Positions 46,629-59,530 of a stretch of DNA of 64,000 nt are shown piece after piece (position 1 is the first letter of the stretch; each line of letters opens with the position of its first letter). Source of the DNA: Salmo trutta. Lineage: Eukaryota; Chordata; Actinopteri; Salmoniformes; Salmonidae. The notes under the pieces were generated by a model. That model did not search any database. It worked only from the letters and a program-made list of their open reading frames with translations, and was not told the DNA's origin. The stretch covers positions 7,301,897 to 7,365,896 of the forward strand of contig NC_042961.1 of NCBI RefSeq assembly GCF_901001165.1, read 5' to 3'. The position numbers were made by a program, and so were the translations under genes.

Positions 46629-48873
46629 GCTCGGCACACGCATACTCAGGCTGACTGGCTCTCGTTCATGCAAATGAGAAATAAGTGCACTCAGGCTATC
46701 CGGAAGGAGCAGTTCTCTCTCTGTGGGTCTAACCCCAAGAAGTTCTGGAAAACCGTTAAAGACCTGGAGAATAAACCCTCCTCCTCACAGCTGTCCATGT
46801 CCCTTGAAGTTGCTGATGTGGTTGTTACTGACAAGAAGCACATGGCTGAGCTCTTTAATCACCATTTCATTAAGTCAGGATTCCTATTTTACTCAGAGCC
46901 ATGCCTCCTTACCCGTCCAACAATTCCTCATCTCCCACCCCTTCTAATGCGACAATCCCTGATGCTCCTCCCTCTTTTTCCCCTGCCCTGCTACAAATGT
47001 TCTCCCTGCAGGCAGTCACTGAGTCCAAGGTGCAAGAGGAACTCCTGAAGCTTGACCCCAAAAAACCATCTGAGCCCTTTCTTCTTTAATGTTGCTGCCC
47101 CTATCATCGCCAAGCCTATCTCTGACCTTTTTAACCTGTCTCTCCTTTCTGGGGAGGTTTCCATTGCTTAGAAGGCAGCCACAGTTCATCCTTTATTTAA
47201 AGGGGGAGATCAAGCTGATCCTAACAGTTATAGGCCTATTTCTATTTTGCCCTTTTCCAAAGTGTTGGAAAAACTTGTGAATAATCAACTGACTGGCTTT
47301 CTTGATGTCTATAGTATTCTCTCTGGTATGCAATCTGGTTTCCTCTCAGGTTATGGATGTGTCACTGCAACTTTAAAGGTCCTCAATGATGTCACCATTG
47401 TCCTTGATTCTAAGCAATGTTGTGCTGCTATTTTTATTGACTTGGCCAAAGCTTTTGATACGGTAGACCATTCCATTCTTCTGGGCCAGCTAAGGAATAT
47501 TGGTGTCTCTGAGGTGTCTTTTGCCTGGTTTGCTAACTACCTCTCTCAAAGAGTGCAGTGTATAAAGTCAGAAAATCTGCTGTCTCAGCCACTGCCTGTC
47601 ACCAAGGGAGTACCCCAAGGCTCAATCCTAGGCCCCACACTCTTCTCAATTTACATCAGCAACATAGCTCAGGCAGTAGGAAGCTCTCTCATCCATTTAT
47701 ATGCAGATGATACAGTCTTATACTGAGCTGTCCCCTCCCCGGATTTTGTGTTAAATGCTCTACAACAAATCTTTCTTAGTGTCCAACAAGCTTTCTCTAC
47801 CTGTAACCTTGTTTGGAACACCTCCAAAACAAAGGTCATATGGTTTGTTAAGAAGAATGCCCCTCCTCCCACAGGTGTTATTACTAGCTCTAAGGGTTTA
47901 GAGCTTGAGGTAGTCACCTCATACACGTACTTGGGAGTATGGCTAGATGGTAAACTGTCCTTCTCTCAGCACATATCAAAGCTACAGGCTAAAGTTAAAT
48001 CTAGACTTGGTTTCCTCTATCGTAATCGCTCCTCTTTCACCCCAGCTGCCAAACTAACCCTGATTCAGATGACCATCCTACCCATGCTAGATGACGGAGA
48101 CATAATTTATAGATCGGCAGGTAAGGGTGCTCTCGCTAGATGTTCTTTACCATTCGGCCATCAGATGTGCCACCAATGCTCCTTATAGGACACATCACTG
48201 CACTCTATACTCCTCTGTAAACTGGTCATCTCTGTATACCCGTCGCAAGTCCCACTGGTTGATGCTTATTTATAAAACCCTCTTAGGCCTCACTCCCCCC
48301 TATCTGAGATATCTACTGCAGCCCTCATCCTCCACATACAACACCCGTTCTGCCAGTCACATTCTGTTAAATGTCCCCAAAGCACACAAATCCCTGGGTC
48401 GCTCGTCTTTTCAGTTCGCTGCAGCTAGCGTCTGGAACGAGCAGCAACAAACACTCAAACTGGACAGTTTTATCTCAATCTCTTCATTCAAAGACTCAAT
48501 CATGGACACTCTTACTGACAGTTGTGGCTGCTTTGTGTGATGTATTGCTGTCTTTACCTTCTTGCCCTTTGTGCTGTTGTCTGTGCCCAATAATGTTTAT
48601 ACCATGTTTTGTGCTACTACCATGTTGTGTTGCTACCATGTTGTTGTCATGATGTGTTGCTGGCTTGCTATGTTGTTGTCTTATGTCTCTCTTTATATAG
48701 TGTTGTGTTGTCTCTCTTGTCGTGATGTGTGTTTTGTCCTATATTTAGAAGTTATTTATTTTTATTTTTAATCCCAGCACCCGTCCCCGCAGGAGGTCTT
48801 TTGCCATTTGGTAGGCCGTCATTGTAAATAAGAATTTGTTCTTAACTGACTTGCCTAGTTAAATTAATTTGAC
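46629..48873 (+). mobile_element. LINE C (L2-like), 5' truncated
   Basis: A linker-RT-C-terminal region (46668-48540) is followed by a 3' UTR and the tail GTAAATAAGAATTTGTTCTT at 48822-48841, extending through AACTGACTTGCCTAG. This tail is shared with the SINEs at 26291, 36232 and 50464. The style fits an L2-clade element, possibly the salmonid RSg-1 group. Confidence 0.82.
46668..48540 (+). pseudogene. LINE C polymerase, broken
   Basis: Collinear frames: 46668-47048 (FWKTVKDLENKPSSSQ), 47247-47726 (RT: FIDLAKAFDTVDHSIL, TKGVPQGSILGPTLFS, HLYADDTVLY), 47748-48188 (TYLGVWLDGKLSFSQHI, post-RT) and 48127-48540 (TRRKSHWLMLIYKTLLGL, SVWNEQQQTLKLD). A TGA follows the YADD motif at 47724-47726, and frameshifts lie near 47080 and 48130. 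The polymerase motif itself is complete. It would copy LINE RNA and probably SINE RNA in trans. Confidence 0.88.
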
Positions 48874-50463
48874 ATTTTTTAAATCCGAACCCCTCCACTC
48901 ATCTTTCTTTCTTTTCCCCATTTCTACCACCATTCCTTCCTCTCTCTCTCATTCTCTCTGTTCTGGACAGTGTTCCAGCACCATCTGTCTCTTCCTCCCT
49001 CCATTGTTTCTCTCCCACTCAGCTCTGACTTCAGAAGATAAGAAATGTGTGTTTCTTCAGGGATGATTAATGCGAGATGAGGACAGGTCTTCAATTAGCA
49101 TAGCCATCTCTCTTCTCCTCTGCTGTCCTCCGGCACCAAACAACAGATGGTGGTCTGTTTGTATGTGACACCACCACAACCACAATCTAAACTCGGAGAG
49201 AGGGAGAGATGGGGAGAGAAAAAGAGAGAGTGAGATGGACAGAGAGAGAGTGCAAGTCACCGGGGCTGCAAATTAGCGAGGGCCACACAACTGTCAGGTG
49301 CTGGGTGCTGCTGGCCCCAGCTGACAGTTGTAGCCTATTACCGGAACATTGATGTTTTCACAGAGTGACAAAAAGGAATCCCACCCCCTCTTCCTCCTCC
49401 TCCTCCTCCTCCACCATTACAGACGACCTGTCAAGTTATAACAAATCACTGGCACTCTGCTAAGGCTGAGCGTGAGAGGGGAGCGTCAGGGGAGATGAAT
49501 GACCTGAAGGCCTTTGAAGTGCTTTGGCAGTTCAGATGGCTCGGCGGCGCTGACAGAGAAATATACACAACAGCGTTACCAATAATGAGAACATTAAGCA
49601 TTCCTGCCTCCTGACAGGCTGACAGAACAGCCCAGCCTGCCATCAATCATCTTCACAGCCATAACCTTGACAATTAGTCTCTCCTCTCTGCTCTCTATGG
49701 CTGCTACACTCGTTCTCTCTGTTCTGACTACAATACCCATGCAGCAGAGCGTCCAGGGAGGAAAGGGAGGAGGAAGGGAGACTAAGATGGGGGTGAGGAT
49801 GACAGTAGAGTGAGAGAGAGAAAAGAGGGAAGGGAAGGAAGGGTCGAGAGATTCCCTCTCCCTCTATTTGTACTCTATTGAGACACCATGTGAAGTAAAA
49901 CAGGTGATTTCTTTCTTTCATTCTGCTGCGTATTTCCTTTACCCTTTGCAGGCAGGGGAGCCATGTGTTGTAGGAATAAGCTATGAAATATAAAGTCATT
50001 AGTGTGAGTGGATGTCTGTACTCTGAATTTCAGAGAGGTGTTGATATTTGTATAATCTATATCTCTGAGCTTGGACAGTAATGACATCCTTCAGGCGTTG
50101 TAGAGACAGATAATATTTCCATTTGAGACGAGCCCCTCGCATTGGAGCTCGTGTGACTCTGTGAGGGAGCGGGCTAGGCTTTATTAGACAGTTTACATCA
50201 AAGAGTTCCACGAACACGAGGGCTAACAAGCCTGCATGTATGACAGCATTAGCTAAATAGCCCTTCTTAATTAGACACAAAGTATGTACTCGCTTTTTAT
50301 TGAGTGTGTCACGTCAGGACACATAATAAAAATTATATTTCTCCTTGGAGGATTTTAAGTCACTTATCCCAAAGGTATGGCTATAATGATAATATATTTT
50401 GAATTCATTGGTCTCAAGCCCAATAATAATTGGGATAATAAAGTATATGTTTCATCTAACTCT
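48874..50463. other. Intergenic DNA, no gene seen
   Basis: CT- and GA-rich stretches (48938-49010, 49195-49250, 49740-49860) and a (TCC)n near 49390-49412 are visible. Frames here lack domains. Confidence 0.45.
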
Positions 50464-50670
50464 GGCTCCCGAGTGGCGCAGCAGTCTAAGGCACTGCATC
50501 TCAGTGCAAGAGGTGTCACTACAGTCCCTGGTTCGAATCCAGGCTGTATTATATCCGGCCGTGATTGGGTGTCCCATAGGGTGGCGCACAATTGGCCCAG
50601 CGTTGGCCGGGGTAGGACGTTAATTGTAAATAAGAATTTGTTCTTAACTGACTTGCCTAGTTAAATAAAG
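50464..50670 (+). mobile_element. tRNA-derived SINE
   Basis: The head GGCTCCCGAGTGGCGCAGC has an A-box-like region and the B box GGTTCGAATCC (50530-50540), a tRNA-Leu-like internal RNA polymerase III promoter. The tail at 50622-50670 carries AAGAATTTGTTCTTAACTGA. It is the same family as 26291-26515. Confidence 0.92.
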
Positions 50671-51298
50671 TTTAAATTAAAAATATATATATAATAATTT
50701 AAATTACACAATGAAAGCCTGATACAAGTAATTTAGTCGGACCGCCAATAAGAGTTTCAAACATGTTGATATATTTTAATTAGGATCAGCAGGAAAGTAC
50801 TTTTCTCCTGACTCTGCTCTTTCCTGGTACAGTATTTCTCTTGTGTTCCCCCCATTAGCCATCCCCATGTAAATTATCGCAGACAAGCTGACCCACGAAA
50901 TGTTGATGTTCTCAAGTTTCCAACACTCAGCTGACCGGCTGTGCTGCCGCTTGGGCCAAAGATTTTGTTACAGCAACTTCTCAAGGACTAATGATTTATG
51001 TGGAATGAAGACATTTCCCCTTTGACTAGCACATTTGCGAGAAAGGTATGTCAAGTATGTGAGGCAAAGGGGTAAGGGCAACCTTTCAAGGGAGTATTTT
51101 TTTTACCTGCTTATTGGAAGAGCAATAAATATCAGGGCTAGAGACTTCTCATGGTTACAAAGCCTATCTGCAACTGAGCTGGATAATTAACATGAAGATG
51201 ATGTACGACTTTCATTATCCTCTGGGACTGACGAGAGAGACGAAATGAGGACAGAGCTAATTGCCGTGCAAAGCAGTTTGGCATTAGAAAGAGAGAGA
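50671..51298. other. AT-rich intergenic DNA
   Basis: No gene or repeat recognised. Confidence 0.4.
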
Positions 51299-52360
51299 GA
51301 CATACCAATTAGGATCTGGCTAAAAATACTCAGTTATAGAACCCATTGCCCTTTATGGTTGTGAGGTCTGGGGTCCACTCACCAACCAAGAATTCACAAA
51401 ATGGGACAAATACCAAATTGAGACTCTGCATGCAGAATTCTACACAAATATCCTCTGTGTACAACGTAAAACACAAGTGATGTTAAATTCTACAACCACC
51501 TTAAAGGAAGAGAGTCCCAAACCTTCCATAACAAAGCCATCACCTACAGAGAGATGAACCTGGAGAAGAGTCCCCTAAGCAAGCTGGTCCTGGGGCTCTG
51601 TTCACAAATAGACCCAACAGAGCCCCAGGACAGCAACACAATTAGACCCAACCAAATCATGAGAAAACTAAAAGATAATTACTTGACACATTGGAAAGAA
51701 CTAACAAAAAAACAGAGCAAACTAGAATGCTATTTGGCCCTAAACAGAGAGTACACAGTGGAAGAATACCTGACCACTGTGACTGACCCAAACTTAAAGT
51801 ATGCTTTGACTATTTACAGACTCAGTGAGCATAGCTTTGCTATTGAGAAAGGCTGTCGTAGGCAGACCTGGCTCTCAAGAGAAGACAGGATATGTGCACA
51901 CTGCCCACAAAATGAGGTGGAAACTGAGCTGCACTTCCTAACCTCCTGACAAATGTATGACCATATTTGAGACCATATTTACAGAGATACACAAAGAATT
52001 TGAAAAAACAAACCCAATCTTGATAAACTCCAATATCTATTGGGTGAAATACCACAGTGTGTCATCACAGCAACACGATTTGTGACCTGTTGCCACAAGA
52101 AAATGTCAACCAGTGAAGAACAAACACCATTGTAAATACAACCCATACTTATGTTAATTTATTCTCCCTTTTGTTCTTTAACTATTTGCACAAAATATGG
52201 CATTTGTAATGTCTTTATTATTTTATAACTTTTGTGAGTTTAATGTTTACAGTTCATTTTTATTGTTTATTTCACTTTTGTTTATTATCTAGTTCACTTG
52301 CTTTGGCAAAGTTAACATATGTTTCCCATGGCAATAAAGGCCTTACATTGAATTGAATAG
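51299..52360 (+). mobile_element. LINE A 3' fragment, plus strand
   Basis: It starts abruptly in coding sequence (51356-51390 encodes GCEVWGPLT in one frame) and ends at TACATTGAATTGAAT. It is the reverse complement counterpart of 35411-35977 plus the tail at 35137. 5' truncation is normal for LINEs. Confidence 0.85.
51554..51949 (+). pseudogene. LINE A polymerase C-terminus
   Basis: The 131-residue frame includes MNLEKSPLSKLVLGLCSQ, IMRKLKDNYLTHWKELTKK and the Cys/His end DRICAHCPQNEVETELHFL, a C-terminal CCH-type motif seen after many non-LTR polymerases. No RT motif is present because of truncation. Confidence 0.8.
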
Positions 52361-52397
52361 AGGGAGAGAAAGAATACATGCCCTGCCCAGACCCAGT

Positions 52398-52776
52398 CTC
52401 TCTCTGTGTTGGTCTCTCTCAATTCAATTTTCTCTCTCTCACTTCCCCCTCTCTCTCTTTCCCTCCCACTCACCCCTCTCTCTCATACCCCTCCCTCTCT
52501 CCCCGACTTCTCTCTCTGCCCCAGCCAAAAAAGGGGCCTGTTGCGGTGATCTGTGAAGCGGCTGTGAGGCTGTGGTCTCTCCCTCTCTCCCCCTCTCTTC
52601 TCCGCCAGCCTGCAGGAGTTCAGTATGTGTCCATAAATCACCTACTGCTTACAGCTCAGACCGCCCTGAGTCATCAACATGCCACGAGCTGAGTGACAGA
52701 TTCCATCCTGACTACATTAGGCCTCCCAAAAACTTGTTTTATCTCTCTCTTATTCTCTCTCCCACCCCCACCTCTT

Positions 52777-52809
<33 letters not shown>

Positions 52810-52826
52810 CTCTCCCACTCTCTCTT

Positions 52827-52872
<46 letters not shown>

Positions 52873-52920
52873 GTCTCTCTCTCCCTCTCTCTCTCGCTCT
52901 CTCTCTCCTACTCTCTCTTT
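52398..52920. repeat. TC-rich low-complexity region
   Basis: (TC)n tracts with C, T and G interruptions occupy 52398-52535 and 52741-52920. The Ser/Leu-rich frames across it are artefacts. Confidence 0.85.
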
Positions 52921-55639
52921 CAAAGTCAGAAAGTTAGGAGAGAGAAAAGTGTTTGGAAAGACTGAGAGAGAGCAGACAGAGGAGAGTGGAAGAGAGAGAG
53001 ATAAGTTATTTCAGGACCAAGTAGCGTTTTCTCAGGAGTGCCAACATTTTCAGTTACCTTTGTTTTTATAAGTTAGCTCTGAAGACCTCACGATACAAAA
53101 AGTTAGCGCAGTACAGCTATATCAGCAGTATTTATCATTTAAAGCTACAGTCTGGGATTGGTGCATCCATTTTGGGTCTTTAATTATTTACCTATAGGCT
53201 ATAGCTATTGATTCTTGAAGAATATAATAATTGAACTTATAAATACCTCATGAGTTTTGTTGTTTTGGTAATCACAGACTATAGCTGTAATCCCCCATGT
53301 TCCAGTTATATTCATCCTAAACTCATAGATTTGTATTGTTTATGCATGACAGTAGGTAGTGAACAAACCGTTACAGTGGAATCCCTTGTTGTAGAACGCT
53401 TTGTCAGGCACACCATGGAACAGAACAGGCCTCAGCGTTGCCTCAGCGACGCCTCCTGTTTGTTTCTCAAGGTGAGAATTGTTTTTGTTCTCGCAATTCT
53501 CACAACATCTCCTCCCGGTCCTCCCTTCGCCTCGCAGCTCCAATGGCTGATGTACTCACACAGATCCAGATTGAAGACTGAGGCAAGAAGGAAGGTGTGT
53601 GTGTGTTTTCTTACGTGTGTTTATGCATGTTCGCACGCGTGTGTATGTTCTTTGAACAATGAGGAGAAGTCTCATAGGGTTTCAGACAGACAGAGGATGT
53701 TTCAAACTCTACCTCTGGTCCTTCCAGGGGTGAGAGTCTAGGTGACACGTCTCACACGCACGCACACACGCACGCACGCACACACGCACGCACACATAAA
53801 CACACACACAGATTTGTGGTGGAGTTCAACCAGTGGAGGAGCCCTACACAGTCCTAACCAGAGCCCATTTACCTGGTCATTCTCCATTTAACTGACTAAC
53901 ATTCCACAGGACCATACACCAACTGCTGTGTTTCCATTGGAACTGTGTCTCAACGGTTAGGTCTTCACTGATCTGACAGAACTGGATTTGTGAAAGCAAA
54001 CTGTCAGAGGCCCTTTAGAATGTAGTATAGCTTTCACATAACCAATATTTTCTGAGTATAGTAGGTATCCACCATACTGTTTTTATTTCCCCTGTGTTTT
54101 CAGATCAGTGCAGATCAAGGAAAGGAGATGAGGAGAGTCGATAAGGAGAGGAAACCATGTAAAACTATTGAGATGAACCCCATGCCGCACCAGGCTACAT
54201 TAGTTGAGATTGTGTTGTATTCGTCATAAAAAATAATGTGTGATAACATTTGCTATAACTAGTTTAGGTAGGTGACCAATGTGATGAAGTTTATAATCAT
54301 AAGATCTTCCTTTGTAATCTGATCCATATGTTACTGTAAGATTAATATACAAACCTAATCTTATTATGCCCACAGCACCTCAGAGCCAGTAACTTTTAAT
54401 GATCATAACTGTGGTTTTAATGCAGAGAAACAAAATTACATCTAAACAATATTATAACAATACCTCTTGGGGGTTTCACCACTAATTCACAACAGTTTGT
54501 ATTCCTCAGTTCATATACTCAACCTACTTGACTATGCTTCAACATTTGTAACAGTATTTCATGTCAGATAATTGTTTTATTGTCCCATAAAAAGGAAGGT
54601 GTTTCTTGAATAATATCAACTGTATTCAACAACATTTTGTTTTACTGTAATTGGCAAAAACAAGAAAGAACAGGAACAAATGAATAACAGTTGAAATGCA
54701 ACATGAATCGAGCCCAAGCTGTTACTTAACGATGCAAATTAAACTGTATGCACCTTTCTCTCCTCAAACTTTGTTTGAATTTTTCATAAACTCGACGCCC
54801 TGGTGCTGAAATAAAACGTGTGGACTGGGGAATCAAAGCTGACAGGAACCAATAAATCACGCTAAATCACGAATCGATAACAAATAAGGTTTAAATTATG
54901 ACTAATGGCCTGGCGGTCCTAAACTAACAGCAGACCCTACATTTCCTGACAGCGCAAAATAAACAGACACATTTATTTTTCACGGACGCTAATACATTGC
55001 CCTGAGAACAGTCCATCTGCTTCAAATAATTTTTAATTTCCTTTTCTGTACCATTCCCATTAGGTATTCCGCCTAGATATTTGCCAAATTCTTTGATTTA
55101 CCTTCTCCCATCTGCATCCAATTAAATATCTCCCTGAACAGGGCTGAACAGGGCTGGTGTGGGTCTCTGCTGAGCTCAGAGCCAAGTACCCCCACCAGTA
55201 CCTTAAGCAAACTTAATCCTTGCTTTATTATCTGAGAGGGGCCCTGACTCATTGGCTGTGCTGTGTGTGGGTGTCTGTGTGCTGCATGGTGGACTTGGAC
55301 AGTTAGATCCAGCTCTGGGTTTGTTGAGTTCTGGCTCTGGTTAGCAACACCTGCACCTCTCTCTCTCCTCTCTCCCTCTCCTCTCTCCTCTCTCTTTCCC
55401 CTCCCTCTATCTCTTCAGTCGGATCTATTATCTGTTTAAATGGCCCAGCAGATGTTCGCAGGCCAGCTGGGGAATCCAGGGCCATCCTATATGATTGCTT
55501 GGCTGGCAAGGCCTGCAGCACTATAACCAGGGATTAGAGGACAACGGTGTGTTTGGGTTAATTCATCACTAAAATCATATTTGGGTAAACAATCTCCCAG
55601 GGTGCCATCTGTGTTAGCAGGCTGAAACATACCACATAC
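52921..55639. other. Intergenic DNA, no gene seen
   Basis: A CGCACA-type tract sits at 53756-53800 and a CT-rich stretch at 55355-55412. Frame 53250-53741 (163 residues) has no recognisable domain and ends in simple sequence. Confidence 0.45.
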
Positions 55640-56162
55640 CACAGACCAGACCAGACCAGACCAGACCAGACTAGACCAGACTAGACCAGACTAGACCAGA
55701 CTAGACAAGACTGGACCAGACTATGCCACACTAGACCAGACTATGCCACACTAGACCACACTAGACCACACTAGACCAGACTAGACCAGACCAGACTAGA
55801 CTAGACTAGACTAGACCAGACTAGACTAGATCAGACCAGACTAGATCAGACCAGACTAGACTAGACCAGACTATACCAGACTAGACTATACCAGACTAGA
55901 CTAGACTAGACCACACTAGACTAGACCACACTAGACCAGACTAGACCAGACTAGAGCAGACTAGACCAGACTAGACCAGACTAGACCAGACTAGACTATT
56001 CTAGACTAGACCACATTAGACTAGACCAGACCAGACAAGATCAGACTAGACTAGGTCAGATCAGACCACACTAGACTAGACCACACTAGACTAGACCACA
56101 CTAGACTAGACCAGACTAGATCAGATCAGACCAGACCAGACTAGACTAGATCAGACCAGATC
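55640..56162. repeat. 10-bp minisatellite (CTAGACCAGA)
   Basis: About 52 units of CTAGACCAGA and variants (CTAGACCACA, CTATGCCACA, TCAGACCAGA) run with little loss of 5-bp phase. Sub-blocks of the same variant suggest repeated local expansion. Confidence 0.95.
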
Positions 56163-56634
56163 TGGCATTGTCTGGTTTAGCCTGGCTGGTTCTTATTATA
56201 CAGTTAGATATGGCCGATGTTTTCATTAATATATAAAAATAATATATACAGGCATTACCGCATTTCACTCACTGAATGTGTTATATAGACAAATCGCTAA
56301 AGTAAAATTGTCTGACAAAAAAAAGGAAGTGATTCAGCAAGTGATAACTAAACAGGAAATATATCAATCTCTAAACAAACTGTAATTTTGGACATGGGGT
56401 TAGGATCTGTATGAATCTGCGCATTAGGGAGTTACTGTAGATCAGTTGATGCCCGATGCTCTGTGCTTCAGGTCAGCTTGTCGATGTAATCACCACAGTC
56501 CTGAGGTGTGAATTGTGCCTTGAACCCTAAGCATACTTCAGTCTCATATTCACACAATGTCTGTCTGTCTGCCCCTCACACCTCGTTTTCATCCTGGCAT
56601 AGCCCTCAAGTCATCTCTGATCAAAATAGGCCAT

Positions 56635-56705
<71 letters not shown>

Positions 56706-57204
56706 GTGTTGTGACAGACGGGACAACAGGATCTGACAGCTAACCAACGCCTCTCGGCCCCAGGGAGAAACAGCGTGTATGTTTAACACGTGAAAACAAC
56801 AGTCCAGTTCAAAGACACACATTGAGGACACCAGACTTTGATACTGAGAACACTTGTAAAAGAGTTGATAGTATGGATCAGATTTTTTCACCGTTGAGAT
56901 TGAAGGGCTAGGGCCTACACATTCAATAGGTGGAATGTTTTGTGGGGGTAGAAAGAACAAATGAATTGATTTATAGCCGTTCCACTACCCAGAGCTGCTT
57001 GAGAGGACAAGCTTGACAATTGTGGGGGGATTAAATTACATTTTCGGTAAAAGAGCAATCATTTACGTTCTCCCATGCCAACTATTAATACCTGCGCGGC
57101 CTCAGCGCAGCGCCAGTTCTGTGGGTCTTAAAGGCCGAGCACGACATGTTGTCACTGGCGTTTTCATAAATCCTACACTGAGGAATGCAGCACTAAAGAC
57201 CTGT
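56163..57204. other. Intergenic DNA with TC microsatellite
   Basis: No gene is seen; (TC)n lies at 56638-56702. Confidence 0.5.
56638..56702. repeat. (TC)n microsatellite
   Basis: About 32 uninterrupted units. Confidence 0.95.
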
Positions 57205-58188
57205 CCCAGCTAGCACATAACGTTCTGAGAACCATATGTTTCTTAGAGCTTGGTGAGAGTGTGGTTGTCCTATGATTATTTTGCATACAACCTTACCACA
57301 ATTTTCTGAGAATGGTGCAGGATGTTTCCTTGGCTTTGGAACATTGTCAGCATATTTAAGGAACTTGACAAAAAAAGAAATCTTGGTATTTCATAACTTT
57401 AACAGAACATTTTTTAAAAGGTCAAGCGGTTACATTTAATTAAAATTTTGGTGATGTTCTAGGAACTTTCTCCAGCTGGTTTGACATTGGGAATGTTCTT
57501 AAATGGCTCGAGAATGTTAAGAAACAACGTTCTTCTGTGGGAATTTCAGTACTTCAGCATAACGTTTCCTAAAGGTTTCCTCATGGTTCTATTTAAATCA
57601 TGTTCTCAAATTGATCTGAAAACGTTAAGAAAATAAACGTAAAAAACACAAGAAAACTTTTGTAAAGTTCAGAGAATGTTCTAAAAATGTTATCTAAAAA
57701 CATATATTCCGATCTCAGAACGTGAATAAGATATTACATGAAAAAACATGAAAACTTTAGTAACGTTCAGAGAACAGTCTAAGAATGTTATTTAAAAATA
57801 TACAGTTGAAGTCGGAAGTTTACATACACTTAGGTTGGAGTCATTAAAACTCGTTTTTCAACCACTTCACAAATTTCTGGTTAACAAACTATAGTTTTGT
57901 CAAGTCGATTAGGACATCTACTTTGTGCATGACACGTAATTTTTCCAACAATTATTTATAGACAGATAATTTCACTTCTAATTCACTGTATCATAATTCC
58001 AGTGGGTCAGAAGTTTACATACACTAAGTTGACTGTGCCTTTAAACAGCTTGGAAAATTCCAGAAAATTATGTCATGGCTTTAGAAGCTTCTGATAGGCT
58101 AATTGACATCATTTGAGTCAATTGGAGGTGTACCTGTGGATGTATTTCAAGGCCTACCTTCAAACTCAGTGCCTCTTTGCTTGACATC

Positions 58189-59530
58189 ATGGGAAAATCA
58201 AAAGAAATCAGCCAAGACATCAGGAAAACAATTGTAGACCTCCACAAGTCTGGTTCATCCTTGTAACAATGCCTCTAGCAAGAGGAGGGTGTGTGGAATC
58301 AGGAGCAGGAGAGCAGATGGGTTCAAAACGAAACAAATCCCGTGGTGCAGGCACGCACCCCTTAACAGTACTAATCAGCAACAATCCCGCACACAGCCTA
58401 ACCTGCAGCGGGGAATTATAAACCCACCGAAATCAGTACGAAATCAGTACAACTAGACACAGGTGTGTAAAACAAAGACAGTGCTAAACGAAAAAGGAAA
58501 ATGGGATCGGTGGCAGCTAGTAGGCCGGCGACGACGACCGCCGAGCACCGCCCGAACAGGGAGAGGAGCCACCTTCGGTGGAAGTCGTGACAATCCTTGG
58601 GAGCAATTTCCAAACACCTGAAGGTACCACGTTCATCTGTACAAGCAATAGTACGCAAGTATAAACACCATGGGACCACGCAGCCATCATACCGCTCAGG
58701 AAGGAGACGCGTTCTGTCTCCTAGAGATGAACGTACTTTGGTGTGAAAAGTGCAAATCAATCCCAGAACCAAAGCAAAGGACCTTGTGAAGATGCTGGAG
58801 GAAATGGGTACAACAGTATCTATATCCACAGTAAAATAAGTCCTATATCGACATAACCTGAAAGGCCGCTCAGCAAGGAAGAAGCCACTGCTCCAAATCC
58901 GCCATAAAAAATGCCAGACTACGGTTTGCAACTGCACATGGGGACAAAGATGGTACTTTTTGGAGAAATGTCCTCTGGTCTAATGAAACAAAAATATAAC
59001 TGTTTGGCCATAATGACCATCGTTATGTTTGGAGGAAAAAGGGAGAGGCTTGCAAGCCAAAGAACACCATCCCAAATGTGAAGCACGGGGGTGGCAGCAT
59101 CATGTTGTAGGGGTGCTTTGCTGCAGGAGGGACTGGTGCACTTCACAAAAAGGAAAATTATGTGGATATATTGAAGCAATATTTCAAGACATCAGTCAGG
59201 AAGTTAAAGCTTGGTCGCAAATGTGTCTTCCAAATGGACAATGACCCCAAGCAGACTTACAAAGTTGTGTCAAAATGGCTTAAGGACAACAAAGTCAAGG
59301 TATTGGAGTGGCCATCACAAAGCCCTGACCTCAATCCTATAGAACATTTGTGGGCAAAACTGAAAAAGCGTGTGCGAGCAAGGAGGCCTACAAATCTGAC
59401 TCAGTTATACCAGCTCTGTCAGGAGGAATGGGCCAAAATTCACCCAACGTATTGTGGGAAGCTTGTGGAAGGCTACCTGAAACGTTTGACCCAAGTTAAA
59501 CAATTTAAAAGCAATGTTACCAAATACTAA
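58189..59530 (+). pseudogene. Tc1-like transposase, broken by LTR
   Basis: The ATG at 58189 begins MGKSKEISQDIRKTIVDLHK, and the LTR follows after 24 codons. The remainder resumes at 58598 with the helix-turn-helix part and ends with SPDLNPIEHLWAKLKKR and QFKSNVTKY before TAA at 59528-59530. A TAG replaces the usual Trp in the HHVVGV/SIMLWGC region near 59107. DDE-type catalysis is thus lost. Confidence 0.88.
58262..58592 (-). mobile_element. Solo Gypsy LTR inside the Tc1 element
   Basis: It starts TGTAACAATGCC and ends GAAGTCGTGACA, the same end as the Gypsy LTRs at 20652 and 25160. ATCCT flanks it at 58257-58261 and 58593-58597, a perfect 5-bp target duplication. Confidence 0.92.

Noticed and set aside
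50464..50540. Functional tRNA-Leu gene
   Set aside because: A- and B-box-like motifs are present but the cloverleaf is degenerate and a SINE body and tail follow.
52572..52965. Ser/Leu-rich frames that look like membrane proteins
   Set aside because: They are translations of (TC)n low-complexity DNA.
53250..53741. 163-residue plus-strand frame
   Set aside because: Composition is irregular, the C-terminal part overlaps TG-rich sequence, and no domain is seen.
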